Source: Hyphomicrobiales bacterium
Lineage (GTDB): Bacteria; Pseudomonadota; Alphaproteobacteria; Rhizobiales; Aestuariivirgaceae
Reading direction: 5' to 3'
Assembly (NCBI GenBank): GCA_027030295.1
Contig: JALVFB010000283.1
Span: 1-8,403, forward strand
DNA length: 8,403 nucleotides
Positions 1 to 5,867 of this stretch are shown piece after piece; the stretch's first letter is position 1, and each line of letters starts with the position of its first letter. The translations under genes and the position numbers were made by a program. The notes below the pieces were generated by a model that was not told where the DNA came from, did not search any database, and was given only the letters and a program-made list of their open reading frames with translations.

Positions 1-1055
1 CCCAGCCGCTCTTCCGGCACGAAGGCCGCACCCAGGGCGCGCCGGTCGTTGATGCCGTTCAGGCTCACGTCATGGCCCATGATGAACACCGCGCCGGGAT
101 TCTGCGCCAGCCGCTCGCCGGACAGGGCGGCGAACAGCTCGCGCTGGCCATTGCCCGCCACCCCGGCGATGGCCACCACCTCGCCGGCGCGCACGTCCAG
201 CGAGATTTCAAACAGCGCCACGCCGAACGGACCGGGCGTCGGCAAGGTCAGATCGCGCACGTGCAGCGCCGGCACGCCGGTTTCCGCCGGCGGCGGGGCG
301 GAAACATGATGCACCTCCGTGCCCACCATCAGGCGCGCGATCTCGCGGGCGGAATGTTCCGCCGGGACGATTTCCGCCGTCACCCGGCCATGGCGCAGGA
401 TGGTGGCGCGACGGCACAGCTCGCGCACCTCTTCCAGACGGTGGGTGATGTAAAGGATGGCGCGCCCTTCGCGCACCAGCTTTTCCAGCGTCCCGAACAG
501 GTTGCGCGCCTCCTGTGGCGTGAGCACCGAGGTGGGCTCGTCGAGGATGATGATGTCCGGATCGGCCAGCAGGCAGCGCACGATCTCCACCCGCTGGCGC
601 TCGCCCACCGACAGATCGGCCACCAGCGCGTCCGGATCCAGCGGCAGGCCGTATTCCGCCGAAATGGCGCGAATGCGCTCCCGCAACGCCTCCATGTCGT
701 GGGCATGGGAAAGCGCCAGCGCGATGTTCTCGGCCACGGTGAGCGGCTCGAACAGCGAAAAATGCTGGAACACCATGCCGATGCCGGCCTCGCGCGCCTC
801 AGCCGGATTGGCGAAGCGCACCGGCCGACCGCGCAGCAGGATTTCCCCTTCATCCGGTTGCAACACGCCATAGATGATCTTCACCAGCGTGGACTTGCCG
901 GCGCCGTTCTCGCCCAGCAGGCCGTGGATTTCGCCCGCCTGAAGGGTGAGCGAGATGTCGTCGTTGGCCAGCGTTTCGCCGAAACGGCGGGTGATGTGAC
1001 GCACCTCCAGCAGCGGCGCGGCATCCGCTGGTGGCGTTTGCGTGGTATCCGGCAT
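1..1055 (-). CDS. Nucleoside/simple-sugar ABC transporter ATP-binding protein (two NBDs, partial)
   Basis: This is the cytoplasmic ATPase of an ABC importer, of the type that energises uptake of nucleosides or simple sugars with a BmpA-like binding protein. The ATG at 1055-1053 opens 351 complete codons before the left edge. NBD1 shows Walker A GENGAGKST (48-56), Q-loop in MVFQHFSLF (Q97), signature LSVGERQRVEI (148-158, SVGE in place of SGGQ), Walker B IIILDEP (168-174) and the switch histidine H205. NBD2 begins near residue 263 and has a degenerate Walker A, GVAGNGQRE (298-306), in which the lysine is replaced by Gln. A degenerate second site is normal in the RbsA/YufO-like tandem family, and the QHFSLF and LSVGERQRVEI wording favours the nucleoside (BmpA-linked) branch. 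Family members are about 500 aa, so roughly 150 C-terminal residues lie outside. A weak GGGGCAG precedes the ATG. The gene starts 74 nt after the USP gene on the same strand, so co-transcription is possible but not shown. Substrate is inferred. Confidence 0.94.
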   Translation of the reverse strand, partial: MPDTTQTPPADAAPLLEVRHITRRFGETLANDDISLTLQAGEIHGLLGENGAGKSTLVKIIYGVLQPDEGEILLRGRPVRFANPAEAREAGIGMVFQHFSLFEPLTVAENIALALSHAHDMEALRERIRAISAEYGLPLDPDALVADLSVGERQRVEIVRCLLADPDIIILDEPTSVLTPQEARNLFGTLEKLVREGRAILYITHRLEEVRELCRRATILRHGRVTAEIVPAEHSAREIARLMVGTEVHHVSAPPPAETGVPALHVRDLTLPTPGPFGVALFEISLDVRAGEVVAIAGVAGNGQRELFAALSGERLAQNPGAVFIMGHDVSLNGINDRRALGAAFVPEERL

Positions 1056-1129
1056 GGTTCTGCCCCGGTTGCGCCCCCGCCTTCCTGTTGCCAGATGGCG
1101 CGCGGCGCGTCCACCCCCTGCCGATGCGC

Positions 1130-2149
1130 CTAGCCCAGACGCACGTCCAGCACCGAGGTAGTGGCCAGCCGCGCCACCTCCGAGGCGATGGAGCCGAACA
1201 GGATGCGTTGCAGCCGCGTGCGTCCGCGGTCGGTGATGGCGATGACCAGATGATCGGACCCCTGCTGCACGATGCGCTTGACCACGTCGCCGGTGGCCAC
1301 CTTCGTCGCGCGCACGGGAATGCCCAGGCTCTCCAGGATCTCGCGGCCCTTGTCCACCGTCGCCTGCGCCTCGCGCAGCTGTTCCTGCGTCGGCGCCACG
1401 GCGAACAGGGTGATGGGTTCGCCGGCCTCGCAGGCCAGCACGGCGGCGCGGCGCATGCCGTTGTAGGAGCGGGCGGTGCCATCCAGATAGATGAAGAAGC
1501 CTCGCCGGTCCAGCGTGTCGCGGGCGATCATCACCGAACATGGCGCCATGGCCAGCACCTTTTCCGCCACCACGTGGTGGAACAGCAGCCACAGGCCGGA
1601 ACGCTTCCAGCGCACCGGCTCGCCCATGATGATGAGGTTGTAAGGCCCCAGACCATACTGATCGAGTATCCCCGAGGCGATCTCCGGCGCCACCTTCAGC
1701 TTGAGCACGATCTCGCGACCATCCGGGCAGGTGAACACCACCTTGGCGTCACCCACCGGGTCGCCCCAGGCGCCCATCTGCGCGCTGGACGTCTCGCAGT
1801 CCTCGGTCTTCACGCCCAGCTCCCGCTCCAGTTCCTCCAGCCCGGCGCGCAGAATGCGCAAGCCGGGAAGCTCCGCCCCGGCCTGCAGGATGTTGCGCCG
1901 CGCCAGCTGCACGTGGATGGAGCCGGAGCGATCCACCGGGCGGACATAGAGCAGCACGATGTCGCAAGTGGGGCAGTTCGCCAACCGCGCCGCCATGCGC
2001 ACCACATAGAGCGTTTCCTCGTCCTTGAGCGACACCAGCACGCGAAAACGCTTGCGGCGAGCGGCGCGCAGCTTTTCCGCCTGCTTGCGCACGGCTTCCT
2101 CGTGACGCTCGGAAAGGGGCTGGCGCTTGAGCAGTCGCATAAGCGGCAT
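1130..2149 (-). CDS. Tandem universal stress protein (UspA-like, 339 aa)
   Basis: This is a soluble protein with two Usp-type alpha/beta nucleotide-binding folds. A basic, probably helical N-terminus (1-33) precedes domain 1 (about 34-210: FRVLVSLKDEE strand, NLIIMGEPVRW near 171-181, ending APCSVMIAR). Domain 2 spans about 216-337 and ends with the classic pattern GRTRLQRILFGS-IASEVA. There G309, nine residues, then G319-S320 match the second half of the Usp ATP motif G-x2-G-x9-G-S/T, while the first Gly is T306. Domain 1 lacks that motif and carries an extra segment (about 90-165, including CPDGREIVLKLKV), making it larger than the usual 140 aa. The start is fixed by a strong AAAGGAGGAG just upstream. 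The gene begins 16 nt after the SLC13 permease stop, so the two are surely co-transcribed. By analogy with transporter-Usp fusions it may sense ATP or stress state for the permease; that role is inference. Confidence 0.93.
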   Translation of the reverse strand: MPLMRLLKRQPLSERHEEAVRKQAEKLRAARRKRFRVLVSLKDEETLYVVRMAARLANCPTCDIVLLYVRPVDRSGSIHVQLARRNILQAGAELPGLRILRAGLEELERELGVKTEDCETSSAQMGAWGDPVGDAKVVFTCPDGREIVLKLKVAPEIASGILDQYGLGPYNLIIMGEPVRWKRSGLWLLFHHVVAEKVLAMAPCSVMIARDTLDRRGFFIYLDGTARSYNGMRRAAVLACEAGEPITLFAVAPTQEQLREAQATVDKGREILESLGIPVRATKVATGDVVKRIVQQGSDHLVIAITDRGRTRLQRILFGSIASEVARLATTSVLDVRLG

Positions 2150-2154
2150 GGCGT

Positions 2155-2164
2155 CTCCTCCTTT
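2155..2164 (-). promoter_or_regulatory. Ribosome binding site of the USP gene
   Basis: The minus strand reads AAAGGAGGAG, 5 nt before the ATG at 2149. It is close to a perfect anti-SD match and lies inside the 16-nt gap after the permease stop codon. It selects the first Met over the in-frame Met at codon 4. Confidence 0.85.
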
Positions 2165-2165
2165 C

Positions 2166-3743
2166 TCAGAGGCCGATCAACGGCCAGTAGAACGTGGCCG
2201 CCAGCAACAGGATGATGGTGGACATGATGACCATGCGCCAGCCCACCTTCAGGAAGTCCGTGGTCTTCAGATAGCCGGAGGCATAGACGATGGTGCAGGC
2301 CGGCGTGCCGACCACCGTGAGATAGGCGAACGCCGAGGACACGGCGGTGACGAAGCCGATGAGCAGCGGGCTTTCGCCGGCCTCCTTCGCCAGATTCAGC
2401 ACGATGGGGCCGAGCACGGCCACCGCCGCGCCGTTGCTCATGGTGTTGGTCACGCCGGTGGTGAGCAGCGACACGGCGGCCCACAGCCCCATGCCCTCGC
2501 TCAGCCGCAGGTAGCCCAGCATGTCCAGGAACTTTTGCGCCACCCAGGCCGCGGCGCCGGTGTCCTTCATCTGCACACCGAGAGAAATGGCGGCCGCATA
2601 AAGCAGCACCACGCCCCAGTTGACGTTGTTGTTGATGTCTTCCCAGCGCACCAGGCCGGCGATGAGAAACGCCGCCGCGCCGGCCACCGCCACCGTGCCC
2701 ATGCCTATCTCGCCGGAGATCATGATCCAGCCGTAGAGAATGGCGAAGAACAGGGCGATGGCCACCCAGTCCGCGGGCTTCAGCGGCCCCTGCTCCAGCA
2801 CCTTCAGGCGCAGCCGCGCCACGGCGCGGGTCAGCTTCGGATATTCGGGCCTGAAGGCGGTGAACAGAATCAGCGTCACGAACGGCAGCTGCAACAGGAA
2901 GATGGGATAGGCATAGGCCATCCATTTCGCGTAATCGATGAGATACTTGTGCGTCTCCGGGTTGGCCGGGTCGTAGAAGAACTGGCGCCAGTAGTCGATC
3001 ATGATGGCGTTGCGGGCGCCGCCCGAAGGCGTGCCGATGCCGGCCACCGAGCAGCCGTAGGAAATGGAGAACAGAAGCACGGCGGCGAGATTGCGCACCT
3101 TTTTCGGATCCTGCGAGGTGAGCGTAATCAGCGTGATGCCCACGGGCAGCATCATGGCCGCCACCGTGTGCTCGCCGATGAACGAGGCGAGAATGCCGGA
3201 AACGAAGGAAATGCCGAAGGCGACGTTCAGCGTTTTCGTGCCCGTGACCTTGACGATGGCCCAGGCGATGCGCGTGTCCAGTTGCTGCTTGACGATGGCC
3301 ACCGCCAGCATCAGCGAGCCCATGATGAACAGCACCGAATCGGTCATCAGGCTTTTCGCCACCGTCGTCGATTCGATGCCCAGCAGCACCACCTCCGCGA
3401 CGATGATCATCAGCGCCACGGTGGGCAGCGGCACCGGCTCGGTGACGAACAGGATGGTGGCCACCAGCGACATCACCAGCACCACGTGCCCCTCTCGTGA
3501 AAGCCCCTCCGGCGTCGGCGCCAGCAACAACACCGCGCCGAGAATGACGGCGATGAAAAACCAGCGTTTTTCGATGAAATAATTGAGGTTGACGGCCTGC
3601 CGGAACAGCAGCCAGCGCTGATAGCCGCGCCGGCGCAGGCGCACCAGATAATCCACCTCCGGCGCCTGAAGGCTGTCGCGCGCCAGCGAAAACCGGCCGC
3701 GGCACGCTTCGACCGCGCCCGCGGCGGATGTGGTGTCCGTCAT
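2166..3743 (-). CDS. SLC13/DASS-family anion (carboxylate/sulfate-type) permease, 525 aa
   Basis: This inner-membrane secondary transporter belongs to the divalent anion:sodium symporter superfamily (SLC13/ArsB-NhaD fold). A hydrophilic N-terminus (1-60) is followed by about 11 hydrophobic segments, for example WFFIAVILGAVLLLAP (61-76), VVLVMSLVATILFV, AVLLFSISYG, WVAIALFFAILYGWI and a last TM at 505-524. The two-fold repeat is visible: EHTVAAMMLPVGITL (191-205) with GIGTPSGGARN (235-245) in half one, and TNTMSNGAAVAVLGPI (432-447) with TVVGTPACTIV (476-486) in half two. These correspond to the ion- and substrate-binding hairpins. The usual SNT triplets read GEH (190-192) and SNG (436-438), so substrate and coupling ion may differ from those of succinate/citrate carriers. 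The start at 3743 is chosen for its GAGGGGAG SD; an in-frame start at 3875 would lie upstream of the predicted promoter. First gene of the permease-USP operon. Substrate unknown. Confidence 0.94.
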   Translation of the reverse strand: MTDTTSAAGAVEACRGRFSLARDSLQAPEVDYLVRLRRRGYQRWLLFRQAVNLNYFIEKRWFFIAVILGAVLLLAPTPEGLSREGHVVLVMSLVATILFVTEPVPLPTVALMIIVAEVVLLGIESTTVAKSLMTDSVLFIMGSLMLAVAIVKQQLDTRIAWAIVKVTGTKTLNVAFGISFVSGILASFIGEHTVAAMMLPVGITLITLTSQDPKKVRNLAAVLLFSISYGCSVAGIGTPSGGARNAIMIDYWRQFFYDPANPETHKYLIDYAKWMAYAYPIFLLQLPFVTLILFTAFRPEYPKLTRAVARLRLKVLEQGPLKPADWVAIALFFAILYGWIMISGEIGMGTVAVAGAAAFLIAGLVRWEDINNNVNWGVVLLYAAAISLGVQMKDTGAAAWVAQKFLDMLGYLRLSEGMGLWAAVSLLTTGVTNTMSNGAAVAVLGPIVLNLAKEAGESPLLIGFVTAVSSAFAYLTVVGTPACTIVYASGYLKTTDFLKVGWRMVIMSTIILLLAATFYWPLIGL

Positions 3744-3746
3744 GAT

Positions 3747-3754
3747 CTCCCCTC
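3747..3754 (-). promoter_or_regulatory. Ribosome binding site deciding the permease start
   Basis: The minus strand reads GAGGGGAG ATC ATG. This purine block supports translation from 3743 rather than from the upstream in-frame ATGs, which lack such a site and would add 44 unconserved-looking residues (many Arg, with Cys and Trp). Confidence 0.75.
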
Positions 3755-3786
3755 GCTCCCAGCCATAGGAACAAATGTTTTCGCAA

Positions 3787-3815
3787 ATCCTACGGGCTAA
3801 TGGAGCAACTGTCGA
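3787..3815 (-). promoter_or_regulatory. Candidate sigma70-type promoter of the permease-USP operon
   Basis: On the minus strand, TCGACA (3815-3810; 5 of 6 to TTGACA) and TAGGAT (3792-3787; 4 of 6 to TATAAT) are separated by exactly 17 bp. The transcript would start near 3780, giving a leader of about 37 nt that contains the GAGGGGAG ribosome site. Predicted by eye only. Confidence 0.5.
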
Positions 3816-3847
3816 GAGTTCGGCGAAGAACCTCCGTCGTGGCATGG

Positions 3848-3888
3848 TGACGCGGATGGACTGAAAGTGGAACATGTCGCGTCAGTCC
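3848..3888. repeat. Two overlapping inverted repeats in the divergent intergenic region
   Basis: TGACGCG (3848-3854) pairs with CGCGTCA (3878-3884), and GGACTGA (3858-3864) pairs with TCAGTCC (3882-3888). The two perfect 7-bp repeats share their right arm region, so only one can form as a hairpin at a time; they could also be overlapping operator dyads. They lie 33 bp upstream of the predicted permease -35 and within the only spacer between the divergent permease-USP and copper gene pairs. The rest of the 285-bp spacer (3744-4028) holds the permease promoter, a tandem GGAAAATGGAAAAT at 3895-3908, and no ORF I would support. Confidence 0.5.
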
Positions 3889-4028
3889 GGCGTCGGAAAA
3901 TGGAAAATCCGGCTGACATGAAATATTGTTCAGGAACGTTTCGCCGCGGGACAGCTTGATCTTGGTCATGGCATCATGAATGGCGCGCGGCTGTGCTGAG
4001 GGCGTTGAAATTGGGGAACGCCGGCATC

Positions 4029-4439
4029 ATGACACTTTCCGGGCGGACAAGAGACGGAGACAACCCGCTGAAGCGGCTGCGGCGGTCGCAGGCGCTGGCC
4101 ATCGCCTTTTCCTGGGTGATGGCGCTGCAACTGTTGCTGCATGGCGCGCTGATGCTGCTGCCCGTCGGTGGCGGTGGCGGCGGGCTTGGCGTCATCTGCT
4201 CCGTCAACGGCCCCCGCCAGGCGCCGGGAGGCGCCGGCAACGCCACCAGCCAGCTTCCCCCCTGTTGCACATCCGGAAACTGCTGCTGCATGCCGGGAAT
4301 GGCGCCGCTGCCGTCCGTTCCGACGATCCCGCGGATGGCGGCGCCGGTGCATGCGCCGTTTCGCCCGATCTTTCAACAGGCGCATGCGCGGGCCAGCGGC
4401 TGGCAGTGGCAGGCGCGCGCGCCGCCCTTCCCCGTCTGA
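4029..4439 (+). CDS. DUF2946-like Cys-rich one-TM protein, probably copper-associated (136 aa)
   Basis: The protein has a basic N-terminus, one hydrophobic helix (about 22-46, ALAIAFSWVMALQLLLHGAL), a run of six Gly (47-52), then an extracytoplasmic tail. The tail has six Cys: one in GVICS (C57), then CC-x4-CCC (79-80 and 85-87) followed by MPGM. It ends ARAPPFPV. A TM helix followed by an ICS/ICT motif, clustered Cys and an ARAPP-like end resembles DUF2946 proteins, which are often found beside PCu(A)C chaperones and outer-membrane copper receptors; the assignment is from memory of the family pattern. Cys/Met clusters suggest binding of Cu(I), by inference. The ATG at 4029 is preferred, with GGGGAA about 11 nt upstream; a GTG at 3993 without SD would add 12 residues. 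The copper chaperone gene follows after 49 nt, so they likely form an operon. Confidence 0.62.
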   Translation: MTLSGRTRDGDNPLKRLRRSQALAIAFSWVMALQLLLHGALMLLPVGGGGGGLGVICSVNGPRQAPGGAGNATSQLPPCCTSGNCCCMPGMAPLPSVPTIPRMAAPVHAPFRPIFQQAHARASGWQWQARAPPFPV

Positions 4440-4474
4440 TTCCGAACCCGAAAATCAATACGCTTCCATCAGAC

Positions 4475-4481
4475 GGAGGAG
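4475..4481 (+). promoter_or_regulatory. Ribosome binding site of the copper chaperone gene
   Basis: GGAGGAG lies 7 nt before the ATG at 4489. This optimal site fixes the start and rules out the long in-frame upstream extension (from 4168), which only reads through the preceding gene in another frame. Confidence 0.88.
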
Positions 4482-4488
4482 AATCCCG

Positions 4489-4992
4489 ATGAACAGACGT
4501 TTCTTCATGCGCGCCGGTCTGGCGCTCGCCGTGCTCGCCCCGTTGACCGCGGCCGCGCTGGCCGGCCCGAAGATCTCGGTGGAAAACCCCCATGCCCGCC
4601 CGCCGATGGGATCGGGCAAGGTGGCCGCCGCCTTCATGACGCTGAAGAACGACGGCGATGAAGCCGACAAGCTGGTGAAGGCGGAGGGCGATGTGGCCGA
4701 CCGCATCGAACTGCATACCCACATCATGGAGAAGAAGGACGGCAAGATGATCATGCGCATGCGGCAAGTCCCCTTCATGGAAGTGCCGGCGCATGGCCAG
4801 ACCGTGCTCAAGCCCGGCGGGCTGCACATCATGCTCATCGGCACCACCCGCGACCTGAAACCCGGCGATACCTTCGAGCTGACGCTGGTGTTCGAGAAGG
4901 CGGGCAAGGTGAAGATCACGGTGCCGGTGAAAAAGATTTCCGCAACCCTGATGCATCACAAGATGAAGATGCACGGCATGGACAAGAAATGA
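4489..4992 (+). CDS. Periplasmic copper chaperone PCu(A)C, 167 aa
   Basis: This exported cupredoxin-like protein binds copper in the periplasm and, in known relatives, hands it to the CuA site of cytochrome c oxidase, often with Sco. A signal peptide (MNRRFFMRAG then LALAVLAPLTAAALA) ends near residue 25. The mature part begins ISVENPHARPPM and shows the family copper motif: HTHIM (76-80), M91 exactly 10 residues after M80, then 21 residues to H113-I-M115 in GGLHIMLIG. The FELTLVFEKAGKVKITVPV strands end the domain. The C-terminus adds a Met/His tail, MHHKMKMHGM (155-164), likely a second copper site as seen in some PCu(A)C proteins. The length is slightly above the usual 150-160 aa because of this tail. 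It is the second gene of the pair with the DUF2946-like gene and is followed by a terminator. Confidence 0.95.
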   Translation: MNRRFFMRAGLALAVLAPLTAAALAGPKISVENPHARPPMGSGKVAAAFMTLKNDGDEADKLVKAEGDVADRIELHTHIMEKKDGKMIMRMRQVPFMEVPAHGQTVLKPGGLHIMLIGTTRDLKPGDTFELTLVFEKAGKVKITVPVKKISATLMHHKMKMHGMDKK

Positions 4993-5002
4993 CCCCGACG
5001 CG

Positions 5003-5031
5003 GAACGGAGCGGGACGTCCGCTCCGTTTTC
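5003..5031 (+). terminator. Rho-independent terminator of the copper operon
   Basis: A perfect 10-bp GC-rich stem, AACGGAGCGG (5004-5013) with CCGCTCCGTT (5019-5028), and a 5-nt GACGT loop starts 11 nt after the PCu(A)C stop and runs into TTTT. The opposite strand lacks a T-run, so it probably acts only on plus-strand transcripts, ahead of the convergent gene at 5044-5346. Confidence 0.85.
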
Positions 5032-5043
5032 CCCTTCCGGAAC

Positions 5044-5346
5044 CTATCTGCATACCCAGCGAAACCGTTTCCGGCCGATCCAGGTGCGCACGCACACGCC
5101 GCCGCCGGCGCGCGGGAGCACCCGCGGAGCGGATGGCCCTTTCGCCGCCCGGGTGGCGGCCAGCGCCACGGCCGCCGCGTCCCCGCCGTCGCGCCGCGCC
5201 AGGTCGCGCCGGACAAGCCCGGCATCGATGCGCAGCACGGCGCGAAACGTCGAACGCGCCTGCCCCGCCGCGGCCTGCGGCATGACCGCCATCACCCCGG
5301 CCAGCGCCAGCAGACCCAGCATCATCTTTCCGGTGCGTCGCGGCAT
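5044..5346 (-). CDS. Small exported basic protein, function unknown (100 aa)
   Basis: I do not recognise a family. The N-terminus MPRRTGKMMLGLLALAGVM is a typical Sec signal peptide, with likely cleavage after AAAGQA near residue 30. The mature part (about 70 aa) is Arg- and Ala-rich, begins RSTFRAVLRIDAGL and ends in a basic stretch with two Cys (C85 in GGGVCVRTW and C99 in RWVCR) that could form one disulfide in the periplasm. GGGGAG lies 6 nt before the ATG at 5346. It converges on the copper operon with its stop 51 bp from the PCu(A)C stop. The competing plus-strand reading frame (5084-5476) lacks an RBS or any domain. Support is the signal peptide plus RBS only, so it could still be a chance ORF. 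Confidence 0.55.
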   Translation of the reverse strand: MPRRTGKMMLGLLALAGVMAVMPQAAAGQARSTFRAVLRIDAGLVRRDLARRDGGDAAAVALAATRAAKGPSAPRVLPRAGGGVCVRTWIGRKRFRWVCR

Positions 5347-5461
5347 GATCCACTCCCCGCCCTTTTCTCACCCGGCCGTGTCAGATTGCAACACGTGCGC
5401 CTTTCGCACCCCTCGCCGGGCAAGGGCCATGCCGCCATGCTGGAATCCGACTCCCGGCGGA

Positions 5462-5488
5462 GTCAAGCGACGTTAACGGATCGTCAAC
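5462..5488. promoter_or_regulatory. Three phased GTYAA boxes including a CtrA-like site
   Basis: GTCAA (5462), GTTAA (5472) and GTCAA (5483) start 10 and 11 bp apart, on one face of the helix, around the palindrome GTTAAC. The last two form TTAA-N7-TCAAC, one mismatch from the alphaproteobacterial CtrA consensus TTAA-N7-TTAAC. It lies about 115 bp upstream of the exported-protein gene and 380 bp upstream of the kinase. Regulator identity is inference. Confidence 0.4.
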
Positions 5489-5668
5489 CATATTTCCGAT
5501 TCGATGATCGCGGCAGGCCCGACGGTCAGCTTTTTCCCAGGTGAAAACGAAGCAGAAACGCGCTCTCCGTGCGCAAATCACCACCGCTTCCGGAACGCGG
5601 CGCGGTCGTTGCAGAAGCGATTCAATCCGAGTCGCTGCGGAGGTCCGGAATCGCCGCGCCGGTCAGTC

Positions 5669-5697
5669 TGGACAAGCCGTTCTTCTTGCGAATCAAT
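5669..5697 (+). promoter_or_regulatory. Weak candidate promoter for the sensor kinase
   Basis: TGGACA (5 of 6 to TTGACA) and ATCAAT (3 of 6 to TATAAT) are spaced by 17 bp. If used, it would give a leader of about 165 nt containing the direct repeat and dyad. The -10 element is poor, so this is a tentative call. Confidence 0.22.
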
Positions 5698-5752
5698 AAC
5701 GGCGAGGGGCAGACCGCCAGTTCATTCCGTCAGCGTAATGGTGTGGCGGCTT

Positions 5753-5776
5753 CCGCGTTCCAGTCCCGCGTTCCAG
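5753..5776. repeat. 11-bp direct repeat CCGCGTTCCAG, 13-bp period
   Basis: CCGCGTTCCAG occurs at 5753-5763 and again, exactly, at 5766-5776, with 2 bp between. The inverted core GGAACGCGG occurs about 150 bp upstream, near 5591-5599. The repeat lies in the leader region of the sensor kinase and may be a regulator binding site or a slippage duplication. Confidence 0.6.
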
Positions 5777-5817
5777 GGGCTGCCGCAAGCGGAAGGCACA
5801 ATGTTTCACGGGGGCAA

Positions 5818-5832
5818 CGGAGCCAGGCTCCG
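5818..5832. repeat. Dyad CGGAGCC-A-GGCTCCG upstream of the kinase
   Basis: This is a perfect 7-bp inverted repeat around a single base, centred 43 bp before the kinase start. A further AGGCTCC at 5843-5849 repeats the right arm (5825-5831) with an 18-bp period, so the left arm could alternatively pair with the distal copy and form a loop of 19 nt close to the ribosome site. It may be an operator or a leader hairpin. Confidence 0.5.
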
Positions 5833-5867
5833 AGCGGTGGCGAGGCTCCATCTGGGGGATAACGACT

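Larger units (their letters stand above)
5347..5867. other. 521-bp intergenic region with regulatory-looking repeats
   Basis: This spacer between the small exported protein (leftward) and the sensor kinase (rightward) has no convincing gene. Open frames inside it (5504-5887, 5569-5862 plus; 5381-5584 minus) have no SD, domain or membrane signature. It contains a 6-bp hairpin GACTCC-CGGC-GGAGTC (5449-5464), phased GTYAA boxes (5462-5488), a stem GCGATTC-AATCC-GAGTCGC with one T-G pair (start near 5617), an 11-bp direct repeat (5753-5776) and a dyad (5818-5832). AT content rises locally near 5485-5500. No tRNA or terminator was seen. Confidence 0.6.

Noticed and set aside
1056..1129. GC-rich palindromic run (CGCGCCGCGCG) between the USP and ABC genes as a terminator
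   Set aside because: There is no spaced stem and no T-run on the minus strand, so termination is not supported.
72..3500. Long plus-strand open frames (72-1133, 1031-2215, 2127-3500)
   Set aside because: They lie antisense to the ABC, USP and SLC13 genes, are His/Arg/Gln-rich with no domain, and arise from high GC in the third codon position of the true genes.
5381..5584. 67-codon minus-strand open frame
   Set aside because: GTG start without SD and no recognisable composition; it covers the phased boxes and hairpin that look regulatory.
5610..5640. T-loop-like GATTCAATCC suggesting a tRNA
   Set aside because: The flanking bases form a simple 7-bp hairpin and no acceptor, D or anticodon stems can be drawn around it.
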